DNA of 64,000 nucleotides. Source: Chlorokybus atmophyticus. Its lineage: Eukaryota > Streptophyta > Chlorokybophyceae > Chlorokybales > Chlorokybaceae. Of this stretch, positions 12,648-22,910 are shown piece by piece. The stretch lies in assembly GCA_009103225.1 (NCBI GenBank), contig RHPI01002533.1:1431186-1495185 (forward strand). Direction: 5' to 3'. The translations under genes and the position numbers were made by a program. Below the pieces are notes generated by a model. It was not told the origin of the DNA and did no database searches. It worked only from the letters and a program-made list of their open reading frames with translations. Each line of letters opens with the position of its first letter. Position 1 is the first letter of the stretch.

Positions 12648-12810
12648 GCGCCGCCTCCCGCCGCCCCCTTAGGCCTACTCCGACGCCAGCACCAGCACCG
12701 AGGCCGCCACACTCGCCCGTCTGCCTGGCCTCGACGCCTGGCTTGAAAACTCGCGGTGAGCGTGTGCTTGTTTTCCGACCACGACCTGCCTGGCGCACAG
12801 AGACAGAAGC

Positions 12811-12826
12811 AAACCCTAACCCTAAA
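12811..12826. promoter_or_regulatory. Telo-box-like element upstream of the FYR-helicase gene
   Basis: AAACCCTAACCCTAAA lies about 165 bases upstream of the chosen start codon at 12647. In plants, AAACCCTAA telo boxes are promoter elements of many translation and cell-cycle genes. A longer element of the same type lies at a similar distance from the SmE gene in this window. A regulatory role here is inference. Confidence 0.45.
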
Positions 12827-12969
12827 AGTGCACCTGGCCAGCCGTCCGATATTCCCGCCTTATCCGCCGCCATCCAACGCACGGACAGTCTTCCTGGGCT
12901 AACGGCATGCTTTGCAACTGCATTGCATGGCACCAACCTCATGACCTCTTTCAAAGGCCTCGGAGTTCA

Positions 12970-14871
12970 AGGCTCACAAGTGGCTCACGATTAGGTGTAC
13001 ACGCAATAGGTTCGCTTCCAAAACCTGCTTTTTAGCAATTGCCACTCACAATTATGCATAGGGTATGAGTTAATTAACATACATGCGCTCAGTCTGTGCA
13101 CACACGCGCGCACTACCAAAGCATGTCCGGCCAGCCAGCACAGCGCCACACTTACATTACACCCTAGCCCATCACACTAGCTTACTGTAATGCCGATTAT
13201 TGTGGAATAGGCTGAGAAGGGCTTGTGAAGCTTTAGTAACCAATACGCAACCACTCATGGTAGCGACTTTTGCTACCATGGCCTAGTCGGTTAAGCCCCG
13301 CGATACACTTACTTTAAATGCCCTATGTGCAATGCTGTGAAAGAGGAGCCAACGGCAGCACGCAGCAGCAGCAAGCAACACCAACCAACCTGAGTGCACA
13401 AGTATGATAACGGTTAGGTAGAGTAGAGGCTAGTGTAGATGAACAGCAAGTGTGATGTGTGGTGCGGTTTTGTGATCTACGCCCGCCCCCGCCCAGTTCC
13501 CCGCCATTCTGTCGCTTTAAAGCGACAGTTCTGGGTATGCTCTCGCGGCTCGTTTGCGTTAACTCAGCACCAGTCTAGTGCATGCATGTACACGTTGTTG
13601 GAGCACTTCTCTTTTAAAGGGTTTGACACAAGTTAACATGCATTCAAGCGACATTGAGATCATCCAATGATTATAGATTTATTGATTTTAAAATTAGAAT
13701 GTTATTGTGTACAATGTTATACATGTTGCAAAGATATTTATCCCTAGTAAGTGTACTACACAGATGTGTAAGGTTTGACTCAACACGATCCAATTAATCA
13801 GTACATGGCCACAAACCACGATAATCTATGAAGTTTGATCAATCACATGAATCAAAAAATTGGAATGAACGTCAAGGCATTGCGTATATCACTAATGTAC
13901 GATGCCAAGTACCTTGATATGATACAGCAAGCAACTCTTATGGTCATTTACTATAATACAATATATTATGGGTGATGTATGAAATCTGCACACACGACGT
14001 AGAATGTTTTGACTATGCCGTGTCACATGCATCCATGTCATGCACTCAACAAATATTAATGAATGTGTTTTCTGCAACATATTGTAGACATATTGTAAAA
14101 GGGTGATGTTAACCATGTTACTTGATGTTCGACAATTGAGATGTTCAATGTTCAACATGTCATGTGTGTAAGTTGGACATACATGACCATGAAAAAACAC
14201 ACAGAGAGCCATATAAGTGCCGCATTAAGCTCGCTACCACGTGTCCAACTCACTGCCACATGAGTACTAGTGAAACCTTGACATCGGCTTTTACAATCAA
14301 GTTTGCAAAGGACAATGCACATGGTCTTTTCCATATAGTATCTCCCTATATGCTTATTTTGACAACATATATAATGATGGATTTCAATCGGTTGAGCTTT
14401 TTTCCATTTGGGTTTGCACATATTGCTGTGCCTAACATGTTAGTGGTTGTTGTTGCTGTTGCGGAGTACTTACTCATGCATTGCTTATCTTGGGTGTTCC
14501 TTAACACCCCTAATCTGTTGGGGGTATGTCACTTGTGCTTGTTTGTGCTACGTCATTTGGTTCTGTTCAAGACTGCAGTGGCGGGCAAACCTAATCAGCC
14601 CCAGTTGGCACTACCCACTTCTAGTAGTTGCTAACTGGTGGCGCTGCTGTGACAGGTGGGGGATCATGCAAGATGTTCAAACAATGCAGACTGTATATGT
14701 ATATGTGGTCGTTGTCTATGCCGCTGCTATCTTCTACGAGCTGTTGGTTGTGTTGATTGTTGTGTCAGCACACTCAGTTGTTAGGCCCTTGGCACTGTGT
14801 ATTGCTTGCCGTTCTTGCTATACTTGCAATGTTTGTGCTCACTTGGGCGTGTACTACTGCCTTGCTTTCTG
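12970..14871. other. Gene-poor, partly AT-rich stretch
   Basis: Base composition becomes clearly AT-rich from about 13640 to 14420. No conserved protein is visible. At 13276-13300 there is a tRNA D-arm-like string, but the rest of a tRNA is missing. The stretch ends in a run of 13 C at 14872-14884 and an assembly gap. Confidence 0.5.
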
Positions 14872-14884
14872 CCCCCCCCCCCCC

Positions 14885-15116
14885 NNNNNNNNNNNNNNNN
14901 NNNNNNNNNNNNNNNNNNNNNNNNNNNNNNNNNNNNNNNNNNNNNNNNNNNNNNNNNNNNNNNNNNNNNNNNNNNNNNNNNNNNNNNNNNNNNNNNNNNN
15001 NNNNNNNNNNNNNNNNNNNNNNNNNNNNNNNNNNNNNNNNNNNNNNNNNNNNNNNNNNNNNNNNNNNNNNNNNNNNNNNNNNNNNNNNNNNNNNNNNNNN
15101 NNNNNNNNNNNNNNNN
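14885..15116. other. Assembly gap (232 N)
   Basis: The gap follows a 13-base C run and is followed directly by a TC microsatellite, so low-complexity sequence probably caused the break. Confidence 0.95.

Positions 15117-15198
<82 letters not shown>
15117..15198. repeat. (TC)n microsatellite
   Basis: About 41 uninterrupted TC units directly follow the gap. The true length may be greater because one side is bounded by Ns. Confidence 0.97.
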
Positions 15199-15201
<3 letters not shown>

Positions 15202-15396
15202 ACTGCGTGCTACAATGGCACAACAATGATGAAGTGCGATTTTCAAATGCTTATAAGCTCACAAACGCTCACAGCATGTCTGTGCTTTATTGGCGGTTAC
15301 CTAATCATGCTTGTCTCCACGCGACAATAAGCACTGCTGTTGGCAGCAGCGGCTAGCTGCCATGTTATTCGAAGTTCCACCACGCACCTTACGCTG

Positions 15397-18300
15397 TTAG
15401 AGTTTGCTAAGGGATAGGCTGGGCAGTTCTCTATAACAGTCCAAGGCGGTTGGGTCTACCATGGCCTCAATGTTCTTGGGCTCGTGGCCAGTAACCACCT
15501 CAAGCACAGCAAGCTCCATTTTCTTGCCCGAGCGCGTGTAAGGGATCTTCTCCACAGGGACAACCACAGCAGGAACGTGTCTCGGAGTTGAACCTGCCCG
15601 TACTGTAGTTCGCAATCGGGCTTCGAACTCGTGCGAGAACTGCTGACCACTCGCCAGCTTCACGAACAGAACCACTCGCACATCACCATCTACTGGCTGT
15701 GGTGGAGAGGATACGTCATCAGTGCATAGACAATGAATGGGATATCAGCTTGCATGTGCATTAATGCTACGACTGCGCACCTGCCCGATAACAACAGAGT
15801 CCTCCACTTCTGGCATCATCTCCACCAATCGGTAAATCTCGGCGGTGCCAATGCGTACACCTCCCGGGTTCAAAGTCGCATCAGACCGCCCGTAAACAAT
15901 CACCCCACCACACCTGCAGCCAAGACATCAGGCGCCATAGACCAACCCTGGCCGCACACAAGCCCTGGACACCATGCACAGAGCATGTGATCTTATAAGC
16001 AGACACCAAAGCTGTACCTGCCCTGCGTGCCAGTTATACTGATGTAATCGCCATGTAGCCAAACACCTGGCATGCGCTTGAAGTATGCATTGCGATACTT
16101 GTCATCTCCAGCATCGTCCCAGAAGTACACGGGCATTGAAGGGAAGGGCGTCTGCAGAGTCCAAATGCTGTAGATGCCAGACAATGTAGGCAACATGCCC
16201 TGCGTACCCAACGTAACAAGACGCACCTTGCATGCCAGTTCACCCTTGGCCTTCAACACTGCTTGATCGTTTTCATCTAGCGCTACAACGTCCATGCCAA
16301 GCCCTAAACACTGGATCTCTCCTGGACAACATTCCCTTTGTCATTACTGAATGGCAGCTAACACTGGTCAGATGCTGATAATGACACCACAAGGAAGGTT
16401 ACACACTCCTGTGGTCCAAACCTCGATAGACGGGCAAGACTGGGTTGCCCAGCATAAAGCACGAGATTATGTCCGTGCCACCTGATATTGAGCTAAGCTG
16501 AACATACTTTACATCTGTATACACCCATTCAAAATCTTCATGCGCAAGCGGCGAGCCTGTTGACAGCACCACTCGCAGCCGTGACAGCTGCCATTGAGAC
16601 TTTGGGCACACCTGAGGGTTGTATACATGCACATCAGATCCTGTATCAATGATACTGCTCCAACTTTTACATTGATTACACCAGTGCATCACAGAGTGAA
16701 GGCCATGGCCAGCGGATGCGGGTCACCTTGCCTTTGCAGGACGCAATGAACTTGGCACTGGTGCCAAAGTGCGTGATGCCTTCAGTGTCCGCCAATCTCC
16801 ACAGTGCTTCCATGTTGGGGTATGATGGTGACCCATCAAACAACGTGACGACACAACCAACAAAGAGGGCAGACACCTGTCACAAGGTTGCACCATCAGT
16901 GGCCGTCGTACGTGCGACATGTGAACCTACTACTGGCGGCAACATACCAGCCAGTTCCACATCATCCAGCCGCATGTCGTGAAGTAGATGATGTTGTCGT
17001 CTTTGCGTAGGTCGCTGTGCAGCATGAGCTCTTTCACGTGCTGTAGCAGCGTGCCACCCACACCGTGCACTATGCATTTCGGCACGCCTGTTGTGCCAGA
17101 GCTGCAGACGGGAAGGGAAAGGTGTCTGTGTGCATGACTTTCATGATGCGCTGTTTCATTATCCTGTACTTCTTACGTTATAACACCCCAGTACTGATGT
17201 TACAAACTGTGCAGTAAATGTCAAATTGCATACTCGAGCACAAGAGTTGTCTTTGCAATAAACAGGCCGCATGTACCTGTACATGATGTACAGCGGGTGG
17301 TTGAAGGGCAGCCGTACATAAGGTATCTCTTCTGCAGGCGTGCCTGGCAAGCGGTCCCAAGACAGTGCCTTTGCTTGCAAAGCAGAATGCGCAACCTGTG
17401 ACTTGCGAGTGAGTGAAGGTGATGAATGTGCATGCAAGAACTGACATGAGACATGAGACTTGGCACCATTGGCCATACCAAAGCGTCACTGGCGAGTGCT
17501 ACAACAACGATATGGCGTATGGAAGGCACTTGTTCCATAATTGCTGCACACTTGTCAAGGCAGCCAAACTTCTTTCCATGGTAACCGTATGCATTCGCTG
17601 CAAACACACAGCCACGTTTCAGTGTCCAACTGCACAGACATGTGTCATTGCATGTGATGTCCCGTACCTGCGATGAGAACGACTGGTGTAATCTGACCAA
17701 ATCGATCCACGGCACCGCGCACACCAAAGTCTGGTGAGCAGCTGGACCAAATTGCCCCGAGCGAGGTTGCCGCCTGCCGCCATCTTCATCGAGTCAGACC
17801 CCAACACAACACCCGAAGCACTGTTGATGTCTCGCTATGTGACCTACCAGCATGGCGACAACAGCTTCTGCAATGTTGGGAATGAATCCTGCCACACGAT
17901 CCCCGGCTTTCACACCCATTGCCTGCAAGGCAACTGATTGCTCAAGCAATGTGCATGACATGGGCATGATCATGCAGTGGGTGCAACATTATGATGGACG
18001 TTGCTGTGCGACCTTGCCTGCAAGCCTGCCGACACACGTACAACCTCACTGTGAAGCTGTGCATATGTAAGGCGAACTGGCTCCCGAACCTGCACATGGC
18101 ATTGATATAACACACGACAAGTCAGTGCCTTGGTTTACTGCGTCCTACAGCATGTGACCTCATGGCTGAATGACACCTTGTTGACCAACTCACACGGCAT
18201 AATGTGTGCAATGAAATATAACTGTATACCCATGAGTTCTGCTTCACAGTTCCCGATGCAGATGTTGTGTGGGATAAGGGGGGACACGAAAGGAGCATAC

Positions 18301-18798
18301 GTGCAGTGAAAGGTAAACGTCACCACCGGCGCTGAAGCTCTAGCTAATGCTCACTAACTTCGTTACTTATATCTGCATCTCGCAGCTTAGCACAAATTTG
18401 CTGTGAACTAACTGTGAACTTGATGTTATGAACGACAACAGAGACATGCCCGCAGTCACCTCACTGAAGGATGCCAGTGCGGGGGCGGAGTCCCGCCGCC
18501 TGAGCAGGTTCTCCGCGAAGTTGAGGCGGATGTTGGGGAAGAAGCCGGGCTGCTTGGGGGGCATGCTGGGCGTTTGATCGTCGTCGGCGAGGACCGTTCC
18601 ATCGTCACCGTCGTACACGACGCCGGTGAAGCGCAGCAGCAGTTGCCAGAAGCGCCGGAAATCCCGCACAGACCAGTCGTGCAAGGCCTGGTAGTCCTGC
18701 ACGCCCGCCTCCCGCATGAACGCCGCCATCGCCGTCGTCCCGGCATAGCTAACATCCGGCCTCCATAGTGGCTCCATGTGAGCGGGAGCAGCCGACAA
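15397..18798 (-). CDS. AACS: Acetoacetyl-CoA synthetase
   Basis: ATP-dependent ligase that activates acetoacetate to acetoacetyl-CoA in the cytosol, feeding ketone bodies into lipid or isoprenoid synthesis. About ten exons can be followed on the minus strand. The first (about 18460-18798) has the family N-terminus ([26 protein letters not shown]). Later exons carry [13 protein letters not shown] (about 17740), the adenylate-forming motif SGTTGVPK (about 17090), GWMMWNW (about 16960), [14 protein letters not shown] (about 16470), [12 protein letters not shown] (about 16110), GVWLHGDY and [13 protein letters not shown] (about 15880). The C-terminal exon (15397-15681) has PRHVPAVVV and [10 protein letters not shown] with the expected catalytic lysine. 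Order and spacing match the whole family. In the exon near 16200 a short intron must be removed (ACK|gtgcgt ... ctgcag|ACG) to restore the conserved [11 protein letters not shown]. No break was seen. Confidence 0.92.
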
Positions 18799-20100
18799 GG
18801 CGGCGGCGGAGGAGGAGGGAACTCAGCTGCTGCGCTTGATCACACAGCGCACCACCTCACGCACTACCTTGCGCATGGGCGATTAGAGGCAAAAAGAACT
18901 ACGTTACGTGTACTGCCGCAATTCATCTGCACGAAGAAGGCGATGCCGCACACGCGCCCAAGCGTGCCCCTCCTCACCGACGCCGGCAATGCCAAAGAGC
19001 AGCTGCTCCTCACCGCCACCAACGCTTTGTGCCGCAACGCTTTGCCACATAGACTGTGGCGCCCACACTGTGGGCACACAACCAACAACACCCAGTTCCG
19101 GCCGCATTCGGGACATGCAGTAGCGGCAGGAACCGATTCCTGCCGAACGTCAGACCGAACTGTGTTCATGAGCGAAGCATGTCATGATCTTGCAAGAAAA
19201 CATTTCAAGAATGAGGGCTGGGATGGGGACCTCAGTGACGAGGACCGCGTCAGCAGCGCGTTTCCGTGCTGACATGGACCCACTCACTCTGACACAAGAG
19301 CGGATATGAGCATGTTGTCGATACAAGCATACCGGCTGTGCAAGGCGATCATGTGATCGTGCTTGGGAGCAGTAAAGTAATGCAGATTGCAAAATGCAAC
19401 GGCTTATTCGGCTGTTGACCATGTTTGATGACGCAGTAACTATAGCGTGTAATCAATTAGCGTTACATGGTAGAGTGGATTAGTTAGCACGAGGGTGAGT
19501 AGTGGCGGCATGTCCTTGGGGTATGGGGCCTGCCCCGACCTCGTACCGCCAAAAACGCGGGCAAATCAACCACTAACTGTGCTGCAGTGGCACAAAATCG
19601 CTAGCAATTTTGGGTCGCCGTTGGCTAGCAGTTGCCGTCAAGATGGTTTTCAGCATCTTTTATGCATCTCTGCAATGATTGGCCATTTCGCTGCCTTTTT
19701 GAGCAACGGCTGTTGTCACCGTTGCGATCCCATTTGATCAAATTCAAGCGTGACCAAATAATGGTCTAAAGATGCAAATTTTCGTTTAATTAAATCTTAA
19801 CGTTAAGGTAATTTAGGTTAGCATTATTTTGATGGTTGTAACCTTGGCATTACTAACTGAAAACCTTAGCACGTACCGTAGCATAAACGTTACGTTGAAT
19901 ATTAAGTTGTTTAATGCTTAACTGCAGGTTGCTAGCCATATTGCACTATATTGCAAAAGATGTGCTTCATTTTGCATCACATCAGAGATATCAACATGTA
20001 TCATTGTATCTCCATATTTATTGATATTATTTCTGGAACACATAAAAATGATCAACATTCAGCCATAAGCGGCCACGTATGCAGTGTGCTTAATTTTGCA
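18799..20100. other. Intergenic upstream of AACS, no gene recognised
   Basis: A 164-residue plus-strand frame at 18778-19272 overlaps the AACS start and has no recognisable domain. From about 19740 the sequence is AT-rich and without frames. The AACS promoter should lie just above 18798, but I see no clear motif. Confidence 0.4.
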
Positions 20101-20109
20101 CTTAGTGGC

Positions 20110-20300
20110 GTTTAAACATTTGGATGTGCTTTTGGACGGCAAGGATTGTTTGGACAGATCCAACGGTGCAACGCTTGTACTCGCCGCCTAGCCAATGAGA
20201 AGCCGGGTCGCACATACTGCCGCGCAGCCCGGCAGTCGCGGGTGCCATGTGATGGCTGGACCAAACAGCCGCACCACTTATCTCCGCACGTAACGTGGCA
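20110..20300 (+). repeat. Dispersed repeat H, copy 1
   Basis: This block shares long runs with 28405-28630 in the same orientation, including CGCGCAGCCCGGCAGTCGCG, a CGCCTAG-CAATGAGA block and AGCCGCACC, with scattered differences. Both copies are separated by AT-rich DNA from similar transposon termini (20577-20605 and 28231-28256). Confidence 0.7.
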
Positions 20301-20576
20301 GAAACGTTAGTACTTAATGTATTATCGTAATACATGTGGGACATGTTCAGATCATATAAGCCATGTGAAACTATCTATATATTATGTATAAAAGATTGCA
20401 TGTATCATATATATTATGCATACAAAATTACCTATATATATAACAATTTATAATATTATAATATTATATGCATATAATGTGTATAATGCTATGTATAATT
20501 ACAACATATATGCATATGTTTATTTATATATGATGTAATGTTCGTATAATATAAGATTACTCATATATAAGTGCGT

Positions 20577-20605
20577 ACCGTATTTACCCGATTACTGTCC
20601 CCCCC
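20577..20605. repeat. Probable terminal inverted repeat of the Tigger-like element
   Basis: A terminus reading ACCGTATTTACCCGATTACT followed by GTCCCCCCC borders the transposase 3' end. Its reverse complement matches 28231-28256 at about 22 of 25 positions, in the convergent orientation expected of a TIR pair. Whether the two ends belong to one element is unclear. Confidence 0.5.
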
Positions 20606-21059
20606 TATGCTGATGCCGGCCTTCTTAAAGGAGTTCTGCACAATGCGTGCAGGGATAGCCTCTCAACTCTCCATGATCCACGTCAGAATCTCTGTGAAGG
20701 AGCACGCCCGTTAATGGCCGCCAGCAGTGAAGGTGTGCTGGCTTGGATCCGCCATCCACATTTGCCACTACATATGCATAACACCTTAATAAGTGAATCT
20801 TGCTATAACAAAGACATGCCATGTCAACAACAACAGTTATCGTCAACAACGCACCTTTCCTCTAGCCATGTCCTTGAGAGGTTTGTTCAGGCCAATGTCC
20901 AAGGGCTGCAAGGCACTTGTCATACCACCTGGTGTGACAGCTTGGTCAACGCGGATGTGTTGCAGCGCCTTGCCCACAGAGTCACACAAATGGGCCCTAA
21001 AGCTGTCCCATACAAGCAGAGCTCGTTTGCCGAAAATCTGCACACAAGCCACAACAAGC

Positions 21060-21400
21060 GTGGGAGCCAGTCAGTCAGCAAATCAGCATGCACACACACG
21101 AGTACGCATGCATACACACAAGTACGCATGCATGCACACAAGCAGTCGAAAGCAAGGAGCTAGCCAATGTGTGCACAAACAAGTGTGCGTGCTCAGCAAC
21201 CAGCCAGCTAGTCAGTGTGCACACACACAAGTACGCATGCATGCACACAAGTATGCATGCATGCACACAAGCAGTCGGAAGCAAGGAGCCAGCCAGTGTG
21301 CACACAAACAAGTGTGCGTGCTCCGCAACCAGTCAGCCAGTTAGCGTGCACAACACCAACAACACCAAATACACATGCATGCACACAAGCAACAAGCACT
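21060..21400. repeat. Minisatellite inside the transposon
   Basis: Imperfect units built on CACACAAGTACGCATGCATG and an AGCAGTCGGAAGCAAGGAGC-type segment repeat several times between two transposase exons. The alternating purine-pyrimidine CA/TG/GC content is similar to that in other introns of this window. Confidence 0.8.
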
Positions 21401-22079
21401 TCTTGTACACACATGTATGTTACATGTGTGTACAAGCACAAGCAATCAATGCACATCACTCAGCACCTGTGGGCGCTTCTTCTTCATAACTACGTCCACC
21501 CACGCACATATCTTCATTCATCCGCCCTTTCTCGTTGGCGTAGATGTGCATGCCCGGCACCTTGAGGTCGCGCGGCACCGCCTTCCGCTTGAGCACAACA
21601 AGAGGAGGCAGCTTGGAACAATCAGCACAAACCGATAGAACAAGGGTAAAGCTCGCCCTCTCATGACCGGTCGTTGTCATGGGCACAGTTCGTGCGCCTC
21701 GCTGATGCAAAGTCTTTAAGGACAGCATGTCAAGCACCATCGGCACCTCATCCATGTTGATAATCTGCCATAAAGTGTATGTTTATCATTTGATTGCTTG
21801 CTTGTGGTTGATCAAGCAAGCAATTACTCTACAAAATGCATCTGTTGCATAGTGTACTTGTTTTTCTTCCGCATGCCATCAACAAACAACCTAAAGGATG
21901 TCATAATCTCTGCTTGCTGAGCAGCGCTCTCTGGCCCAGTTTTGTGCGAGCACGCACGACAAGATCGTGGCATTTGCAAAAACGCACTGCCCAATTCAAG
22001 GAGGCGTTGAAGTGCACATGCTTGTCGGGTGACTGTTTGTTGGCCTCTGCGATCAGCTGCTTCGCAAGCGCCTGTTTGA

Positions 22080-22490
22080 GCATGTACACATAAGCACAAG
22101 CAGTCAGCAATGAGTGTAAGTGTACAAGCAGTCAGTGTAGCAGTCAGTGTATGTGCACAAGCAGTCAGCAATGAGTGCGTGGGTATGGGCACAACCACTC
22201 AGCAAGGAGTGTGTGTGTAAGTTAGCAAAGAGTGCGTGGGTATGTGCACAAGTAGTCAGCAATGAGTGCGTGTGCATGTACACAAGGGTTCAGCAATGAG
22301 TGCGTGGGTATGTGCACAACCACTCAGCACGGATTGCGTGTGCATGTACACAAGGGTTCAGCAATGAGTGCGTGTGCATGTACACAAGCAGTCAGCAATG
22401 AGTGCGTCTGTAAGTTAGGAAGCAATCAGCAATGAGTGCGTGGGTATGCACAAGCAGTCAGCAAGGAGTGCGTGTGTACAAGCAGTACCT
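22080..22490. repeat. Minisatellite, unit about 30-40 bases
   Basis: More than eight imperfect copies of a unit with CAGTCAGCAATGAGTGCGTG followed by a short GTATGTGCACAAG-type spacer lie between the two N-terminal transposase exons. It is related in sequence to the 21060-21400 array. Confidence 0.85.
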
Positions 22491-22910
22491 GTAGCTTCCT
22501 GTGCGAAATAGCAAGGCCAAGCATGCGCTTGTCTTTAACAAAGGCGAACAACCGCTCCTCCATGTCTGGGAATTGTGGTTTGCGCCCACCGGCATGTCAA
22601 AGGGCGACACCACATTCAACACTGCATGTTGATGTTTACACTCCATGTTGTAAGTATATTGCACATAACGTACCCCCTTGCAAACGGACGGCAGACCTGA
22701 AGCTGCCCGTGATGTTAATGCCCTGCTTGATCCATTCACGAATGCTTTTTGGATAGACATCATGCTCACGTGCTGCAGCCTTCACCCCAATAAGGCGTGC
22801 CCGACGCAACATCTTCAGCTACACACAAAACCTTTGCATTAGCTGCTTATCAATGTGGAGCATGTGTTGAACAGGTGCACAAGCAGATACTACCTGCGCT
22901 GTTGAAGATA

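Larger units (their letters stand above)
20577..22830 (-). mobile_element. Tigger/pogo-type DNA transposon
   Basis: Minus-strand exons encode successive parts of a Tc1/mariner-pogo transposase: a helix-turn-helix start (LKMLRRARLIGVKAAAREH, about 22700-22820), GRKPQFPDMEERLFAF (about 22495-22590), a CENP-B-type block (FNASLNWAVRFCKCHDLVVR, about 21900-22020), the DDE region with NMDEVPMVLDM and TTGHERASFTLVLSV (about 21540-21765), LLVWDSFRAH and LQPLDIGLNKPLKD (about 20850-21040), and a tail with IVQNSFKKAGIS (about 20625-20660). The gaps between blocks hold minisatellites. The tail frame contains a TGA where tryptophan would be expected (about 20675), so the copy is probably defective. These transposases cut and paste DNA at TA dinucleotides. 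Confidence 0.8.

Noticed and set aside
12317-12746. Long arginine/proline-rich frames opposite exon 1 of the FYR-helicase gene
   Set aside because: Shadow frames of GC-rich coding DNA; the frame starting at 12647 is the one that joins in phase to the FYRN exon.
13270-13320. tRNA-like string (ATGGCCTAGTCGGTTAAG) resembling a Ser/Leu tRNA D-arm
   Set aside because: No anticodon stem, no GGTTCRANNCC T-arm and no paired acceptor ends follow; at most a tRNA-derived SINE trace.
14447-15229. Long frames across the N block and TC repeat (serine-leucine or arginine-glutamate repeats)
   Set aside because: Artefacts of Ns and the dinucleotide repeat.
18864-19169. Minus frame with CPECGR and CPQCGR, resembling a zinc ribbon
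   Set aside because: The rest is of low complexity, it has no domain context or splice support, and it overlaps an equally open plus-strand frame.
21060-22490. CRISPR-like array of repeats
   Set aside because: Units are imperfect, spacers are not unique, and the context is a eukaryotic DNA transposon; it is a minisatellite.
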